31,176 nucleotides of DNA from positions 1 through 31,176 of the forward strand of contig CAAGGQ010000235.1 of NCBI GenBank assembly GCA_900769475.1, written 5' to 3'. The DNA is from Clostridia bacterium (GTDB lineage Bacteria; Bacillota; Clostridia; Oscillospirales; CAG-272). Of the stretch, positions 1 to 7,056 are shown in pieces (the first letter of the stretch is position 1; each line of letters starts with the position of its first letter). The translations under genes were made by a program, and so were the position numbers. The notes under the pieces are model-generated. The model saw only the letters and a list, made by a program, of their open reading frames with translations, was not told where the DNA came from and made no database searches.

Positions 1-1998
1 GGCGACTTCGTGGTGCACGAGACCTACGGTATTGGTCAGTACACCGGCATTGAGACCCTAACCTGCGACGGCGTGACCAGAGATTATATTGGAATTCGCT
101 ACGCGGGGAGCGACAAGCTCTTCTTACCTGTAGAGAAGCTGGATAAGGTCTCCAAATACATTGGTGCCCATTCGGACGACGGCCTGGTAAAGCTCTCCAA
201 AATGGGAAGCGACTCCTGGAAGAAATCCAAGGCTCGCGCCAAGGCCGCCGTAAAGGACATGGCCAAGGAGCTGATCCAACTCTACGCCGAGCGGCTGCGC
301 CGCCCCGGTCACGCCTTCCCTGCCGACGATAGCTATCAAAAGGCCTTTGAGGACGCCTTTGAATACGAGGAGACCGAGAGTCAGCTTTCGGCGGTCAGCG
401 AGATCAAGGGCGATATGATGCGTGCCATTCCCATGGACCGTCTGCTTTGCGGTGACGTGGGCTACGGCAAGACCGAGGTGGCTCTGCGCGCCGCCTACAA
501 GGCCGTGCTGGGAGGCAAGCAGGTGGCCATTCTGGTGCCCACCACCCTCCTGGCTCTTCAACATTATCAAACCATCCTCAGCCGCATGCGTTCCTTTGCG
601 GTCAACGTGGATATGCTCTCCCGCTTCCGCACCCCCAAGCAGCAGGCGCAAACCCTTCGTCGCCTGGAGCGAGGTGAGGTAGACATTGTAGTGGGAACCC
701 ACCGCCTCCTCTCCAAGGACATTCGCTTCCAAGATCTTGGTCTGGTGGTGATCGACGAGGAGCAGCGCTTTGGCGTGGCTCAAAAGGAGAAGCTGAAGCA
801 GCTCTGTGACGGTGTGGACGTTCTTTCCCTCTCGGCCACCCCCATCCCCCGCACTTTGAACATGGCCATGGGCGGCATCCGCGACATTTCGATCCTGGAC
901 GACGCTCCCGGAGATCGCCTCCCCATCCAAACCTACGTGCTGGAGGAGGACGGGCTGATCGTAGAAGAGGCCATTCGTCGGGAACTCCGCCGAGGCGGGC
1001 AGGTCTTTTACCTGCACAACGTGGTGGAAACCATTAACAGCCTGGCGGCCCGTCTTTCGGCGGCCATTCCCGAGGCGCGGATCACCGTGGCCCACGGAAA
1101 GATGGACAAAGACGAGCTGGAAAAGATCTGGGAACGGATGCTGGCAGGAGAGATCGACATTTTGGTCTGCACTACCATCATCGAAACCGGCGTGGACATT
1201 CCCAACGCCAATACCCTCATTGTGTCCAATGCCCACAAGCTGGGGCTCTCCCAGCTCCACCAGATCCGCGGACGCATCGGCCGTTCCTCTCGACGTGCCT
1301 ACGCCTATTTCACCTTCCCCGCTTACAAGTCCATCCCCGAGATCGCTCAAAAGCGTTTGGAGGCCATTCGGGAATACGCCGAGTTTGGTGCCGGCTTCAA
1401 GATCGCCCTGCGGGATATGGAGATTCGCGGCGCGGGCAACATTCTGGGCGCCGAGCAGCACGGACATCTGGATGCCATTGGATACGATCTCTATATCAAG
1501 CTCCTCAACCGTGCAGTATTGGAAGAAAAGGGCGAGGAAACTCAGCCCGAGGTAGAATGTACCGTATCCTTGAACTTTGACGCTTTCCTCCCCGATACCT
1601 ACGTTCCCTTCCCCGCCCAGCGCATGGCACTCTACAAAAAGATTGCTCTGATCGCCACCCGGGAGGATCTGAGCGACGTGACCGACGAGCTGCTGGATCG
1701 CTTTGGTGAGCTCCCCGTGGCCACCCAAAACCTGTTGCAGATCGCCCTGATCCACACCACCGCCGTTCAGTGCCGCATCACCTCGGTGCGTCAGGACAAC
1801 AACGAGATCCATATCTATCCCCAAAAGCTGGATTTTGATACCTGGTCCCAGGTTTCCGATCTCTTCCCCGGACGGTTGCGGATCCTGATGTCGGGGGATG
1901 TGCACCTCTGCCTGCGCCTGCAAAAGGGCGATGCGCCTTTGACCCTCATTCACAAAATATTTGAAAAATATCTGGAAATCGGACACGAAAAGGGATAG
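1..1998 (+). CDS. mfd: Transcription-repair coupling factor Mfd (5' truncated by window edge)
   Basis: Mfd is the ATP-driven DNA translocase that removes RNA polymerase stalled at lesions and recruits UvrA. The frame is open from base 1, so the true start and the UvrB-like N-terminal part lie outside the window. What remains begins in the RNA-polymerase-interacting CarD-like domain (VVHETYGIGQY, then LFLPVEKL). The superfamily 2 helicase core follows: Walker A GDVGYGKTE near visible residue 147, the DEEQ box in VIDEEQRFG, and motif III LSATPIPRTL. The translocation (TRG) segment is around RDMEIRGAGNILGAEQHG, and the C-terminal TRCF domain closes the protein. The stop TAG overlaps the -35 box of the next promoter. 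Identification rests on motifs across the whole length and is secure. Confidence 0.97.
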   Translation, partial: GDFVVHETYGIGQYTGIETLTCDGVTRDYIGIRYAGSDKLFLPVEKLDKVSKYIGAHSDDGLVKLSKMGSDSWKKSKARAKAAVKDMAKELIQLYAERLRRPGHAFPADDSYQKAFEDAFEYEETESQLSAVSEIKGDMMRAIPMDRLLCGDVGYGKTEVALRAAYKAVLGGKQVAILVPTTLLALQHYQTILSRMRSFAVNVDMLSRFRTPKQQAQTLRRLERGEVDIVVGTHRLLSKDIRFQDLGLVVIDEEQRFGVAQKEKLKQLCDGVDVLSLSATPIPRTLNMAMGGIRDISILDDAPGDRLPIQTYVLEEDGLIVEEAIRRELRRGGQVFYLHNVVETINSLAARLSAAIPEARITVAHGKMDKDELEKIWERMLAGEIDILVCTTIIETGVDIPNANTLIVSNAHKLGLSQLHQIRGRIGRSSRRAYAYFTFPAYKSIPEIAQKRLEAIREYAEFGAGFKIALRDMEIRGAGNILGAEQHGHLDAIGYDLYIKLLNRAVLEEKGEETQPEVECTVSLNFDAFLPDTYVPFPAQRMALYKKIALIATREDLSDVTDELLDRFGELPVATQNLLQIALIHTTAVQCRITSVRQDNNEIHIYPQKLDFDTWSQVSDLFPGRLRILMSGDVHLCLRLQKGDAPLTLIHKIFEKYLEIGHEKG

Positions 1999-2024
1999 AC
2001 AAACCCGCAAAAATCCTGTATAAT
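1996..2024 (+). promoter_or_regulatory. Sigma-A-type promoter of the foldase lipoprotein gene
   Basis: TAGACA (1996-2001), a 17-nt spacer and a perfect TATAAT (2019-2024). The -35 box begins inside the mfd stop codon. This gives the downstream lipoprotein its own transcription start about 25 nt before its AAAGGA ribosome-binding site. Confidence 0.7.
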
Positions 2025-2054
2025 AGTACTACCCTTTGGAAAGGAAACAAAACG

Positions 2055-3413
2055 ATGACAAAACGATATACCCTCCGCCTGCTTTCCCTGCTTCTGATTG
2101 CCGTGATGGCGCTCTCCTCTTTCTGCGCCTGCGCGGGACGGGGCAAGACCCTGCTCTCCTTGGATCGGGACGGGATCTCGGTCAGCTTCTCGGTCAACGA
2201 GTACGAGCTGATGCTCAGCCGCATCAAGGGCACCCTCTCCCAATACCAATATCAGGTGAACGATCAAAGCTTTTGGAATCAAAAGGATAAATTTGACGGC
2301 ACCAATTTTCAAACGCTGAACGAATACTACAAGGCCAGCGTGCTGAACAACTGCCGCAACTACCTGGTAGCCCTCTACCTCTTTGAGGCCGAGGGACTGG
2401 AGCTCTCCCAGGAGGCCTACAATAACGTGGCCGATCTGATGGACGAATTGATCCGCACCGACGGCGACGGCTCCAAAACCAAGCTTAATTCTCTCCTGGC
2501 TGCCTACGGCGTGAACTACGATATTCTGGAGGGCATCTATCTGATGCAGGAAAAGATCTCGGCTCTGCAGCTCCACCTCTACGGCAAGAACGCCTCCCTC
2601 ATTGGTGCCAACGTCAAGGAGGAATATCTGAACGAGAACTACGTGCACTTTCACCAGATCTTCCTTCCCAAGTACAGCTACGTCTATGAAACCGACAAGA
2701 ACGGCGATACCATCTACTACTACGATGAGGAAAGCTCCAAGAAGGGCCATATCTGCTACGATACCGGCAACGGCGTTCCCGGCACCAAGGAGGACGGCAC
2801 TCCCATCACCGATGAAAAGGGCGACACCGTCTACTTTGTAAACGACGGCCAGTTCAAGACCATCGCCTACGATAGCGTCCACGGAATTCCCTCCCACGTT
2901 ATGGAAAAAGATGGCAAATCCTACAAGACCAAATTCCTCACCGAGGAAGAACTGAAAGAGCTGACCCTGAAGGCCGAGGCTCTGAACACCACCCTCCAGA
3001 GCACTGATTACAAGGACTTTGAAAAGATCATGACCGAGGAAAACGACGCCATGGGCAATCCCAATGAGTACCTGGACGGCTACTATCTGAAATCGGGGCT
3101 GGATTACGAGGCCTCCGGCGAGGACTACGCATACCTCAACGACATCATCAAAAAGCTGGAAACCATGAAGGACGGGGACGTGGCCTTGGTATCCTCCACC
3201 TACGGCTTCCACGTGATCAAAAAATACCCTCACACCGAAAAGGCCTATGAAAAGGAAGAAAACACGGCCTGGTTTGAGGATTTTAACACGTCGCTCATCG
3301 ACGCCCTCTTCCTGGAGCTCTGCCAATCCTACTACGGCGATATCCAGCTGAACGAAAAGGTTTGGGCCGCCACCCCCGATATGCTGGGCGTGGGCATCAA
3401 CTACTACTATTGA
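2055..3413 (+). CDS. Parvulin-like (PpiC/SurA/PrsA-type) foldase lipoprotein
   Basis: Probable extracytoplasmic peptidyl-prolyl isomerase or chaperone helping secreted proteins fold on the outer face of the membrane. The 452-residue product starts with a lysine/arginine-hydrophobic signal peptide. A cysteine at residue 24 or 26 (SFCAC) is the likely lipidation site, although the lipobox is imperfect. An N-terminal SurA-like helical part is followed by parvulin-like pieces: HFHQIFLP near residue 198 (matching the first strand of PpiC domains) and SSTYGFHVIKKYP near residue 385 (matching the closing GFHIIKV motif). Between them sits a roughly 100-residue Tyr/Asp/Lys-rich insertion that ordinary PpiC domains lack, so isomerase activity is uncertain. 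ATG 2055 follows AAAGGA at 2040. Placement directly after mfd is common in Clostridia. Confidence 0.75.
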   Translation: MTKRYTLRLLSLLLIAVMALSSFCACAGRGKTLLSLDRDGISVSFSVNEYELMLSRIKGTLSQYQYQVNDQSFWNQKDKFDGTNFQTLNEYYKASVLNNCRNYLVALYLFEAEGLELSQEAYNNVADLMDELIRTDGDGSKTKLNSLLAAYGVNYDILEGIYLMQEKISALQLHLYGKNASLIGANVKEEYLNENYVHFHQIFLPKYSYVYETDKNGDTIYYYDEESSKKGHICYDTGNGVPGTKEDGTPITDEKGDTVYFVNDGQFKTIAYDSVHGIPSHVMEKDGKSYKTKFLTEEELKELTLKAEALNTTLQSTDYKDFEKIMTEENDAMGNPNEYLDGYYLKSGLDYEASGEDYAYLNDIIKKLETMKDGDVALVSSTYGFHVIKKYPHTEKAYEKEENTAWFEDFNTSLIDALFLELCQSYYGDIQLNEKVWAATPDMLGVGINYYY

Positions 3414-3420
3414 TTTAAAA

Positions 3421-3458
3421 ATGCGCGGGAGATTTTTCCTCCCGCGCATTTTTCTTTT
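3421..3458 (+). terminator. Rho-independent terminator of the foldase gene
   Basis: An 11-bp stem (3421-3431 with 3439-3449) of sequence ATGCGCGGGAG and its complement, followed by TTTTTCTTTT. Confidence 0.9.
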
Positions 3459-3468
3459 GCAAACCCTC

Positions 3469-3497
3469 TTGACAAGGCTCCCTCAATGTGCTATAAT
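3469..3497 (+). promoter_or_regulatory. Consensus promoter of the TPP riboswitch-thiT unit
   Basis: Perfect TTGACA (3469-3474), 17-nt spacer, perfect TATAAT (3492-3497). A strong constitutive promoter is what a transcription-attenuating riboswitch needs upstream. Confidence 0.9.
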
Positions 3498-3513
3498 ACA
3501 CCCGAACCGCATA

Positions 3514-3604
3514 AAATCGGGGGTGCTCTCCTGCAATGGAGGGCTGAGATGGCAAAAGCCGAACCCTTTTACCTGATACGGATAATACCGGCGTAGGGAG
3601 ATTT
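3514..3604 (+). ncRNA. TPP riboswitch (Thi-box aptamer)
   Basis: The conserved core of the thiamine-pyrophosphate aptamer is present in order: GGGGTGC (3519-3525), a variable arm, GGCTGAGA (3542-3549), ACCC (3563-3566), ACCTGATACGGATAATACC and the closing GCGTAGGGA. The P1 helix pairs AAATC (3514-3518) with GATTT (3600-3604). It sits between a strong promoter and thiT. A terminator hairpin follows, so TPP binding should switch transcription off. This is a direct motif match to an established RNA family. Confidence 0.96.
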
Positions 3605-3613
3605 CCATAGATG

Positions 3614-3692
3614 GACGAAAAAAGAAAGTCGACGCTTTTTTCTTCGTCATAGCGAATTGACCGCACGGAGATTTCGTGCGGTCAATTTTTTC
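3614..3692 (+). terminator. Riboswitch expression platform with intrinsic terminator
   Basis: Two hairpins follow the aptamer. The first pairs GACGAAAAAAG (from 3614) with CTTTTTTCTTCGTC (3635-3648), with a bulge. The second is an 11-bp stem, TTGACCGCACG (3657-3667) with CGTGCGGTCAA (3675-3685), followed by TTTTTT, which is a classical terminator. It ends just before the thiT ribosome-binding site, so control is by premature termination. The role of the first hairpin is not clear from sequence alone. Confidence 0.85.
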
Positions 3693-3708
3693 TTTGGAGG
3701 TAGTTCGT

Positions 3709-4332
3709 ATGAACACACAACTCGCGTCGCGCATCACAAGGATCATCACCCTTTGCGAATGTGCCCTGATGCTGGCTCTGGCCGTGGTGCTGAGCTACAT
3801 CAAATTCTGGCAGCTGCCCTTTGACGGCTCCATCACCCTCTTTTCCATGCTCCCCATCTGTCTGGTATCCATCAAATACGGGCTCAAGTGGGGCCTGGGA
3901 ACCGCCTTTTGCTACTCCTGGTTCCAGATCCTCCAGGGGGGCGTCTTTGCCTGGGGTCTGACTCCCACCATGCTCATCGCGTCCCTGTTTTTGGACTACA
4001 TCCTGGCCTTTACCGTGCTGGGTTTGGCGGGACTCTTCCGCTCCAAGGGCTACTGGGGTATGATCGCGGGGATCGCTCTGGTCTGCGTTTTGCGCTTTTT
4101 GGTACACTTTGTGGCCGGCGTGGTACTCTGGGCCAATCTGGAGGAATTCATTGCCTTTGGTAAGGAATGGATCAACCGCCCCGTGCTCTACTCAATCTGC
4201 TACAACGGCATCTACATGCTGCCCGAAACGGTGTTGACCACGGTGATGGGTGCCATCCTCTTCAAGATCCCCCAGATCAAGCGGGTCATCACCCAGCCCA
4301 TCACGGTTTCCAAGGAGGATGTGGAAGAATGA
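3709..4332 (+). CDS. thiT: Thiamine ECF transporter substrate-binding component ThiT
   Basis: Membrane S-component that binds thiamine outside the cell and works with the shared energy-coupling module (EcfA/A'/T), which is not in this window. The 207-residue protein has about six hydrophobic segments. It shows family landmarks: the loop-1 region DGSITLFSMLPI, LFLDYILAFTVLGLAGLF, and FLVHFVAGVVLWANL, which lines the thiamine pocket in known ThiT structures. The start is ATG 3709, set by GGAGG at 3696-3700. A GTG upstream in the same frame lies inside the riboswitch terminator stem and has no ribosome-binding site. Expression is under the TPP riboswitch, which independently supports the thiamine assignment. 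The stop overlaps the next start as ATGA. Confidence 0.95.
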   Translation: MNTQLASRITRIITLCECALMLALAVVLSYIKFWQLPFDGSITLFSMLPICLVSIKYGLKWGLGTAFCYSWFQILQGGVFAWGLTPTMLIASLFLDYILAFTVLGLAGLFRSKGYWGMIAGIALVCVLRFLVHFVAGVVLWANLEEFIAFGKEWINRPVLYSICYNGIYMLPETVLTTVMGAILFKIPQIKRVITQPITVSKEDVEE

Positions 4333-4523
4333 GAAACACGCTCTTTTTCTCGGCTCTGCTGATCGCCGGTGCCATCCTGGCGGGATGTTCTCTTTTGACG
4401 GCCTCCGGGCTGGTCTGGGTGGGACTTGGATGTATGCTGATCTCCTTCGTATGGTATTTCAGCACGCCCATCGCAAAGTATTTTGCCACCTTTTATCCCA
4501 AGGAACCGCCAACAAAATCATAA
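4329..4523 (+). CDS. Small membrane protein of unknown function, coupled to thiT
   Basis: A 64-residue product whose ATG (4329) overlaps the thiT stop (ATGA), so it is probably translated by coupling and controlled by the same riboswitch. It has two hydrophobic stretches (about residues 4-22 and 26-43) and a polar tail ending in KEPPTKS. The first stretch ends in LAGC at residue 20, a formal lipobox. A second membrane segment right after it is unusual for a lipoprotein, so a two-pass membrane protein is more likely. The family is not recognised. Its position suggests an accessory role in thiamine uptake, which is inference from context. Confidence 0.65.
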   Translation: MRNTLFFSALLIAGAILAGCSLLTASGLVWVGLGCMLISFVWYFSTPIAKYFATFYPKEPPTKS

Positions 4524-4527
4524 TCAC

Positions 4528-4558
4528 AACCACCACGGGGCTCCCCCGTGGTGGTTTT
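4528..4558 (+). terminator. Terminator of the thiT operon
   Basis: A GC-rich stem, AACCACCACGGGG with CCCCGTGGTGGTT, a very short loop and a TTTTT tail. Confidence 0.9.
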
Positions 4559-4570
4559 TGCTTGGATGCC

Positions 4571-4599
4571 TTGACAAACCCGAAAAAATGCGGTATAAT
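4571..4599 (+). promoter_or_regulatory. Consensus promoter of rnpB
   Basis: Perfect TTGACA (4571-4576) and TATAAT (4594-4599) separated by 17 nt. Transcription would begin around 4606, where RNase P RNA pairing starts. Confidence 0.9.
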
Positions 4600-4605
4600 A
4601 TTCAC

Positions 4606-4957
4606 GCAGCTTCGTTGGGCGATCGCGCGGTATGGTGCCGAAAGGTATTACCGTGAGGAAAGTCCGGGCTTCATAGGACAGGATAGCTGATAACGTCAGC
4701 CACGGGTAACCGTCGGGAAAGTGCAACAGAAATATACCGCCATGCAAATGGTAAGGATGGAAAGGCGAGGTAAGAGCTCACCCGTTCCTATGGTAACATA
4801 GGTCCGCTGTAAACCCTATCCGAAGCAACACCCCAGGGAACGCCGGTCCGGCACATGTTCCGAGGTGGCACGGGGTTCGCCCCGAAGCATTCCGGCGACG
4901 GCATGCGAAGATTGATGACCGCCCTCGACAGAACCCGGCTTACAGACGGAGCTGCAT
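4606..4957 (+). ncRNA. rnpB: RNase P RNA (bacterial)
   Basis: Catalytic RNA that trims the 5' leaders of pre-tRNAs. Conserved bacterial elements appear in the right order: GAGGAAAGTCCGGGC near 4655, ACAGGATAGCTGATAACG near 4678, GGGAAAGTGCAACAGAAAT near 4715, GGTAAGGATGGAAAGGCG near 4750, AAACCCTATCCGAAGCAACA near 4811, and GACAGAACCCGGCTTAC near 4927. Helix P1 pairs GCAGCTTCGT (4606-4615) with ACGGAGCTGC (4946-4955), which fixes both ends to within a few bases. It is preceded by a consensus promoter. No intrinsic terminator follows before the lipoprotein gene at 4991. Confidence 0.96.
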
Positions 4958-4990
4958 CCCTCATTCAAATCCCGAAAAAGGACGTATTTT

Positions 4991-5692
4991 ATGAAACAAC
5001 GAATCCTTCTTTTTCTTCTCTGCGCGGCGCTTCTCCTCCCCACTCTCACCGCGTGCGGCGGCGAACGACACGATCTGCTCTCCTCCCGGGAGATCGACGG
5101 CATCACCTATTGTGTGCGCGGCTCGGGAACCCGAGTCAAGCAGCTGGTGGTCAAGGAGGGCGAAACCATTCTGTGGAGTACCTCGGTCAAGGTCGACCGC
5201 AAAGTGGGGACCCTACGGGGCACCTACGGATTTGAGGTTCTTGACCTCAACTTTGACGGCCATCCGGATCTGATGATCGTCACCTCCGTGGCCGGAGATT
5301 GCCAAGCCTATCAATGCTGGCTCAAGGATCCCGAAAGCGGAAGCTACGTAAAATCGGAGGCTCTCTCGGGGCTGTGCAACATCCAAACCGACGAAAAGTT
5401 GCAGGCGGTGTTCGCCTTTTCCCACACCTTCCGTCAGGATAAGGAATACGCCGACGTGCAGGCCGCCACCGTAACCACCGATACCACCACCAAGTATCTT
5501 TGGACCGCGGACGGAGAGCTGATCCCCGAAACCCGCGCCTCCATCACCTTCTACTCCGAAACCAATCTCTACTGCTACTCGGTGTCCTATTACAACGATG
5601 CTGAAAAGGAATTTGACGATTCCAACGACAAATGGCTGACCCCCGAGGAATACCGGGAATACGACATGAGCTTTCTCTACTACTTCAAATAA
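4991..5692 (+). CDS. Lipoprotein of unknown function with an FG-GAP-like DLNFDGHPD motif
   Basis: 233-residue predicted lipoprotein: a short basic start, a hydrophobic core, and lipobox TLTAC with Cys22. One segment, LDLNFDGHPDLMIV (about residue 78), resembles the calcium-binding loop of FG-GAP/VCBS-type repeats and of XAC2610-like proteins. The rest is a Tyr/Asp/Thr-rich beta-type sequence without recognised catalytic motifs. It starts about 34 nt past the end of rnpB with GGA at 4979-4981 as a weak ribosome-binding site. No separate promoter is visible, so it may depend on read-through from rnpB. The substrate and role are unknown. Confidence 0.75.
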   Translation: MKQRILLFLLCAALLLPTLTACGGERHDLLSSREIDGITYCVRGSGTRVKQLVVKEGETILWSTSVKVDRKVGTLRGTYGFEVLDLNFDGHPDLMIVTSVAGDCQAYQCWLKDPESGSYVKSEALSGLCNIQTDEKLQAVFAFSHTFRQDKEYADVQAATVTTDTTTKYLWTADGELIPETRASITFYSETNLYCYSVSYYNDAEKEFDDSNDKWLTPEEYREYDMSFLYYFK

Positions 5693-5701
5693 AAGAAAAA
5701 G

Positions 5702-5733
5702 CCGACCAGGACGCCGCGTCCTGGTCGGTTTTA
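5702..5733. terminator. Bidirectional terminator between converging genes
   Basis: A 12-bp stem, CCGACCAGGACG (5702-5713) with CGTCCTGGTCGG (5717-5728). TTTT follows on the plus strand and an A-run (AAAAAG) precedes it, giving a T-run on the minus strand. It can serve both the lipoprotein gene and the YgjP-type gene. Confidence 0.85.
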
Positions 5734-6285
5734 CTCTTTGGGCAGGCGGGCAAGAAGACGAAAGCCGTTCTCCTTGAGCCAGCGGTGCCAGGTATCGTAC
5801 TCGGGAAACACATCATAGACCGCTCGATAGAATCGGGCGGAATGATTCATCTCCTTACGGTGACAAAGCTCGTGCACCACAATGCAATCCAGCACCTGCG
5901 GCGGTGCCAGCAAAAGCAGACCGTTAAAGCTCAGATCGCCCTTGGCCGAGCAGCTTCCCCATTTGGTGCGCTGACTGCGCACAGTAATACGCCCGTAGGT
6001 CACTCCCAGGCGCTCGGCATAGTACGCCACCCGAGCGGCAAAGACCGGCTTGGCTCTGTCTATCAGAGCCTTTCGCTCCGCCTTGGAAAGGGATGGGATC
6101 GTTTGCGTTTCCTCCTTGCGCTCTTCCGCACGGGACAAATGCTTTTCGATCCAAGTGCGATGCTCCGCCAAAAAGCGCTCCACGGTGGCAAGGTCGGTCC
6201 CATAGGGAGCCCGTACCACCAGACCCTTGGGGCCGATCTCCACGGCCAGAGTCCGCCTGCGACTGCGAATCAGCTGATATTCCAT
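5731..6285 (-). CDS. YgjP/DUF45-type zinc metallopeptidase-like protein
   Basis: 184-residue protein of the YgjP (M48-like, formerly DUF45) family, predicted cytosolic. It carries VVHELCH, the HExxH zinc motif, at residues 138-142. A third histidine follows in NHSARF (His148), as is usual in this family, and TKWGSCS and LSFN also match the family. The start is placed at ATG 6285, which follows AAAGGAGG. The longer open frame to 6336 has no ribosome-binding site and runs into a hairpin. It lies behind the peptidase gene on the same strand, but a terminator-like hairpin separates them, so its membership in that operon is uncertain. The biological substrate of the family is poorly known. Confidence 0.88.
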   Translation of the reverse strand: MEYQLIRSRRRTLAVEIGPKGLVVRAPYGTDLATVERFLAEHRTWIEKHLSRAEERKEETQTIPSLSKAERKALIDRAKPVFAARVAYYAERLGVTYGRITVRSQRTKWGSCSAKGDLSFNGLLLLAPPQVLDCIVVHELCHRKEMNHSARFYRAVYDVFPEYDTWHRWLKENGFRLLARLPKE

Positions 6286-6312
6286 TCCCTTCCCTCCTTT
6301 GCCTCCGAATAC

Positions 6313-6341
6313 AAAAAGGAAATTGGACAGCACCAACTTCC
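6313..6341 (-). terminator. Hairpin after the peptidase gene, before the YgjP-type gene
   Basis: On the minus strand GGAAGTTGG pairs with CCAATTTCC (one G-U pair), followed by TTTTTG. It would end the kinase-PqqD-peptidase transcript or reduce read-through into the YgjP-type gene. The plus strand also has a T-run. Confidence 0.7.
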
Positions 6342-6345
6342 TTTT

Positions 6346-6792
6346 TTATTTCTTTTTTTGAAATATGCGACGCTTGATCCTTCCCGCAACTCCTCGTGCC
6401 CTGACCACGGCGTAACGCAAGGGATAAATGCCCTGCCACACCGCCGCGTAAAGGCGATAGCCGCGGGAATCGGTCATCACGTGCCGCTTTCCCCGATAGA
6501 ACTCGGTCACCACGCCCAGGATCCACTCCTCGGGGATCCGCTCCTTGGTGTAGGTGTTATCACCGCGGATCACGTAGCAATCGTCCTTCACGTCAATGAT
6601 CCGATGCAGCACGTAACGGCCGTCGGGACAGTGATACAGGGGAAGATCCCATTTCCTGAGCCGTTCCTCGCCCTTGGCGCGCAGGATCACCCGATCCCGC
6701 CGATCCCGCAGCATGGGCCACATGCTAAACCCCGACGTGGTGCTGACGTACACACCCTCCTGCCGAAGCTGCTCTTCGATGTGCAGGCTCAT
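6346..6792 (-). CDS. Small S26-type (SipW-like) signal peptidase-domain protein
   Basis: 148-residue protein with the S24/S26 peptidase fold signature. SGFSMWPML has the candidate nucleophile Ser23. YVLHRIIDV has His63, where ER-type and SipW-type signal peptidases carry His instead of the usual Lys. VIRGDNTYTKE and WILGVV match the following boxes. No N-terminal membrane anchor is visible, unlike true signal peptidases. The C-terminus is basic (GRIKRRIFQKKK), so it may be cytosolic or membrane-peripheral. ATG 6792 overlaps the stop of the PqqD-like gene (ATGA). A TTG three codons earlier is possible but less likely. In context it could process a peptide handled by the two genes before it, which is inference. 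Confidence 0.82.
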   Translation of the reverse strand: MSLHIEEQLRQEGVYVSTTSGFSMWPMLRDRRDRVILRAKGEERLRKWDLPLYHCPDGRYVLHRIIDVKDDCYVIRGDNTYTKERIPEEWILGVVTEFYRGKRHVMTDSRGYRLYAAVWQGIYPLRYAVVRARGVAGRIKRRIFQKKK

Positions 6793-7055
6793 ACCAGGCA
6801 ATGCTGCTCTCGCAACAGCTCCACCACGCGATGCACGTCGGTCTCGGCCACCGAACGTTCCACATCATATTCCCCGAGCAGCGCCTCCACCAGGTCGGCC
6901 TCGGTGCAATCCTTCTCAGCCATCAAATTCCAAAGAAAGGCACCCGTTTCGTTCAAACGGATCATGCCGTGAAACTGCTTGCTGGTCTCCCCTACGGGAA
7001 CCGCCAGGTAGGAAGCACCTACCTTTTGAATCGTAAAATCCGGATTGATCTTCAT
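6789..7055 (-). CDS. PqqD-like peptide-binding (RRE-type) protein
   Basis: 88-residue PqqD-family protein. PqqD domains are small winged-helix-like modules that bind leader peptides of ribosomally made, modified peptides and present them to enzymes. The sequence fits the family: GMIRLNETGAFLWNLM (typical N-x-TG-x-x-IW region), DLVEALLGEYDV, then VHRVVELLREQHCLV. The start ATG 7055 is one base after the kinase stop, with AAGGAG inside the kinase end, so the genes are translationally coupled. The stop overlaps the peptidase start. No PQQ genes are present, so a role in PQQ synthesis is unlikely. Confidence 0.88.
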   Translation of the reverse strand: MKINPDFTIQKVGASYLAVPVGETSKQFHGMIRLNETGAFLWNLMAEKDCTEADLVEALLGEYDVERSVAETDVHRVVELLREQHCLV

Positions 7056-7056
7056 A

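Noticed and set aside
1950..3449. 499-codon minus-strand frame over the foldase gene
   Set aside because: Shadow frame of a gene with signal peptide, promoter and terminator; would cross that terminator.
6789..7055. PQQ cofactor biosynthesis
   Set aside because: No pqqA, pqqC or pqqE in the window; PqqD-like domains serve many peptide systems.
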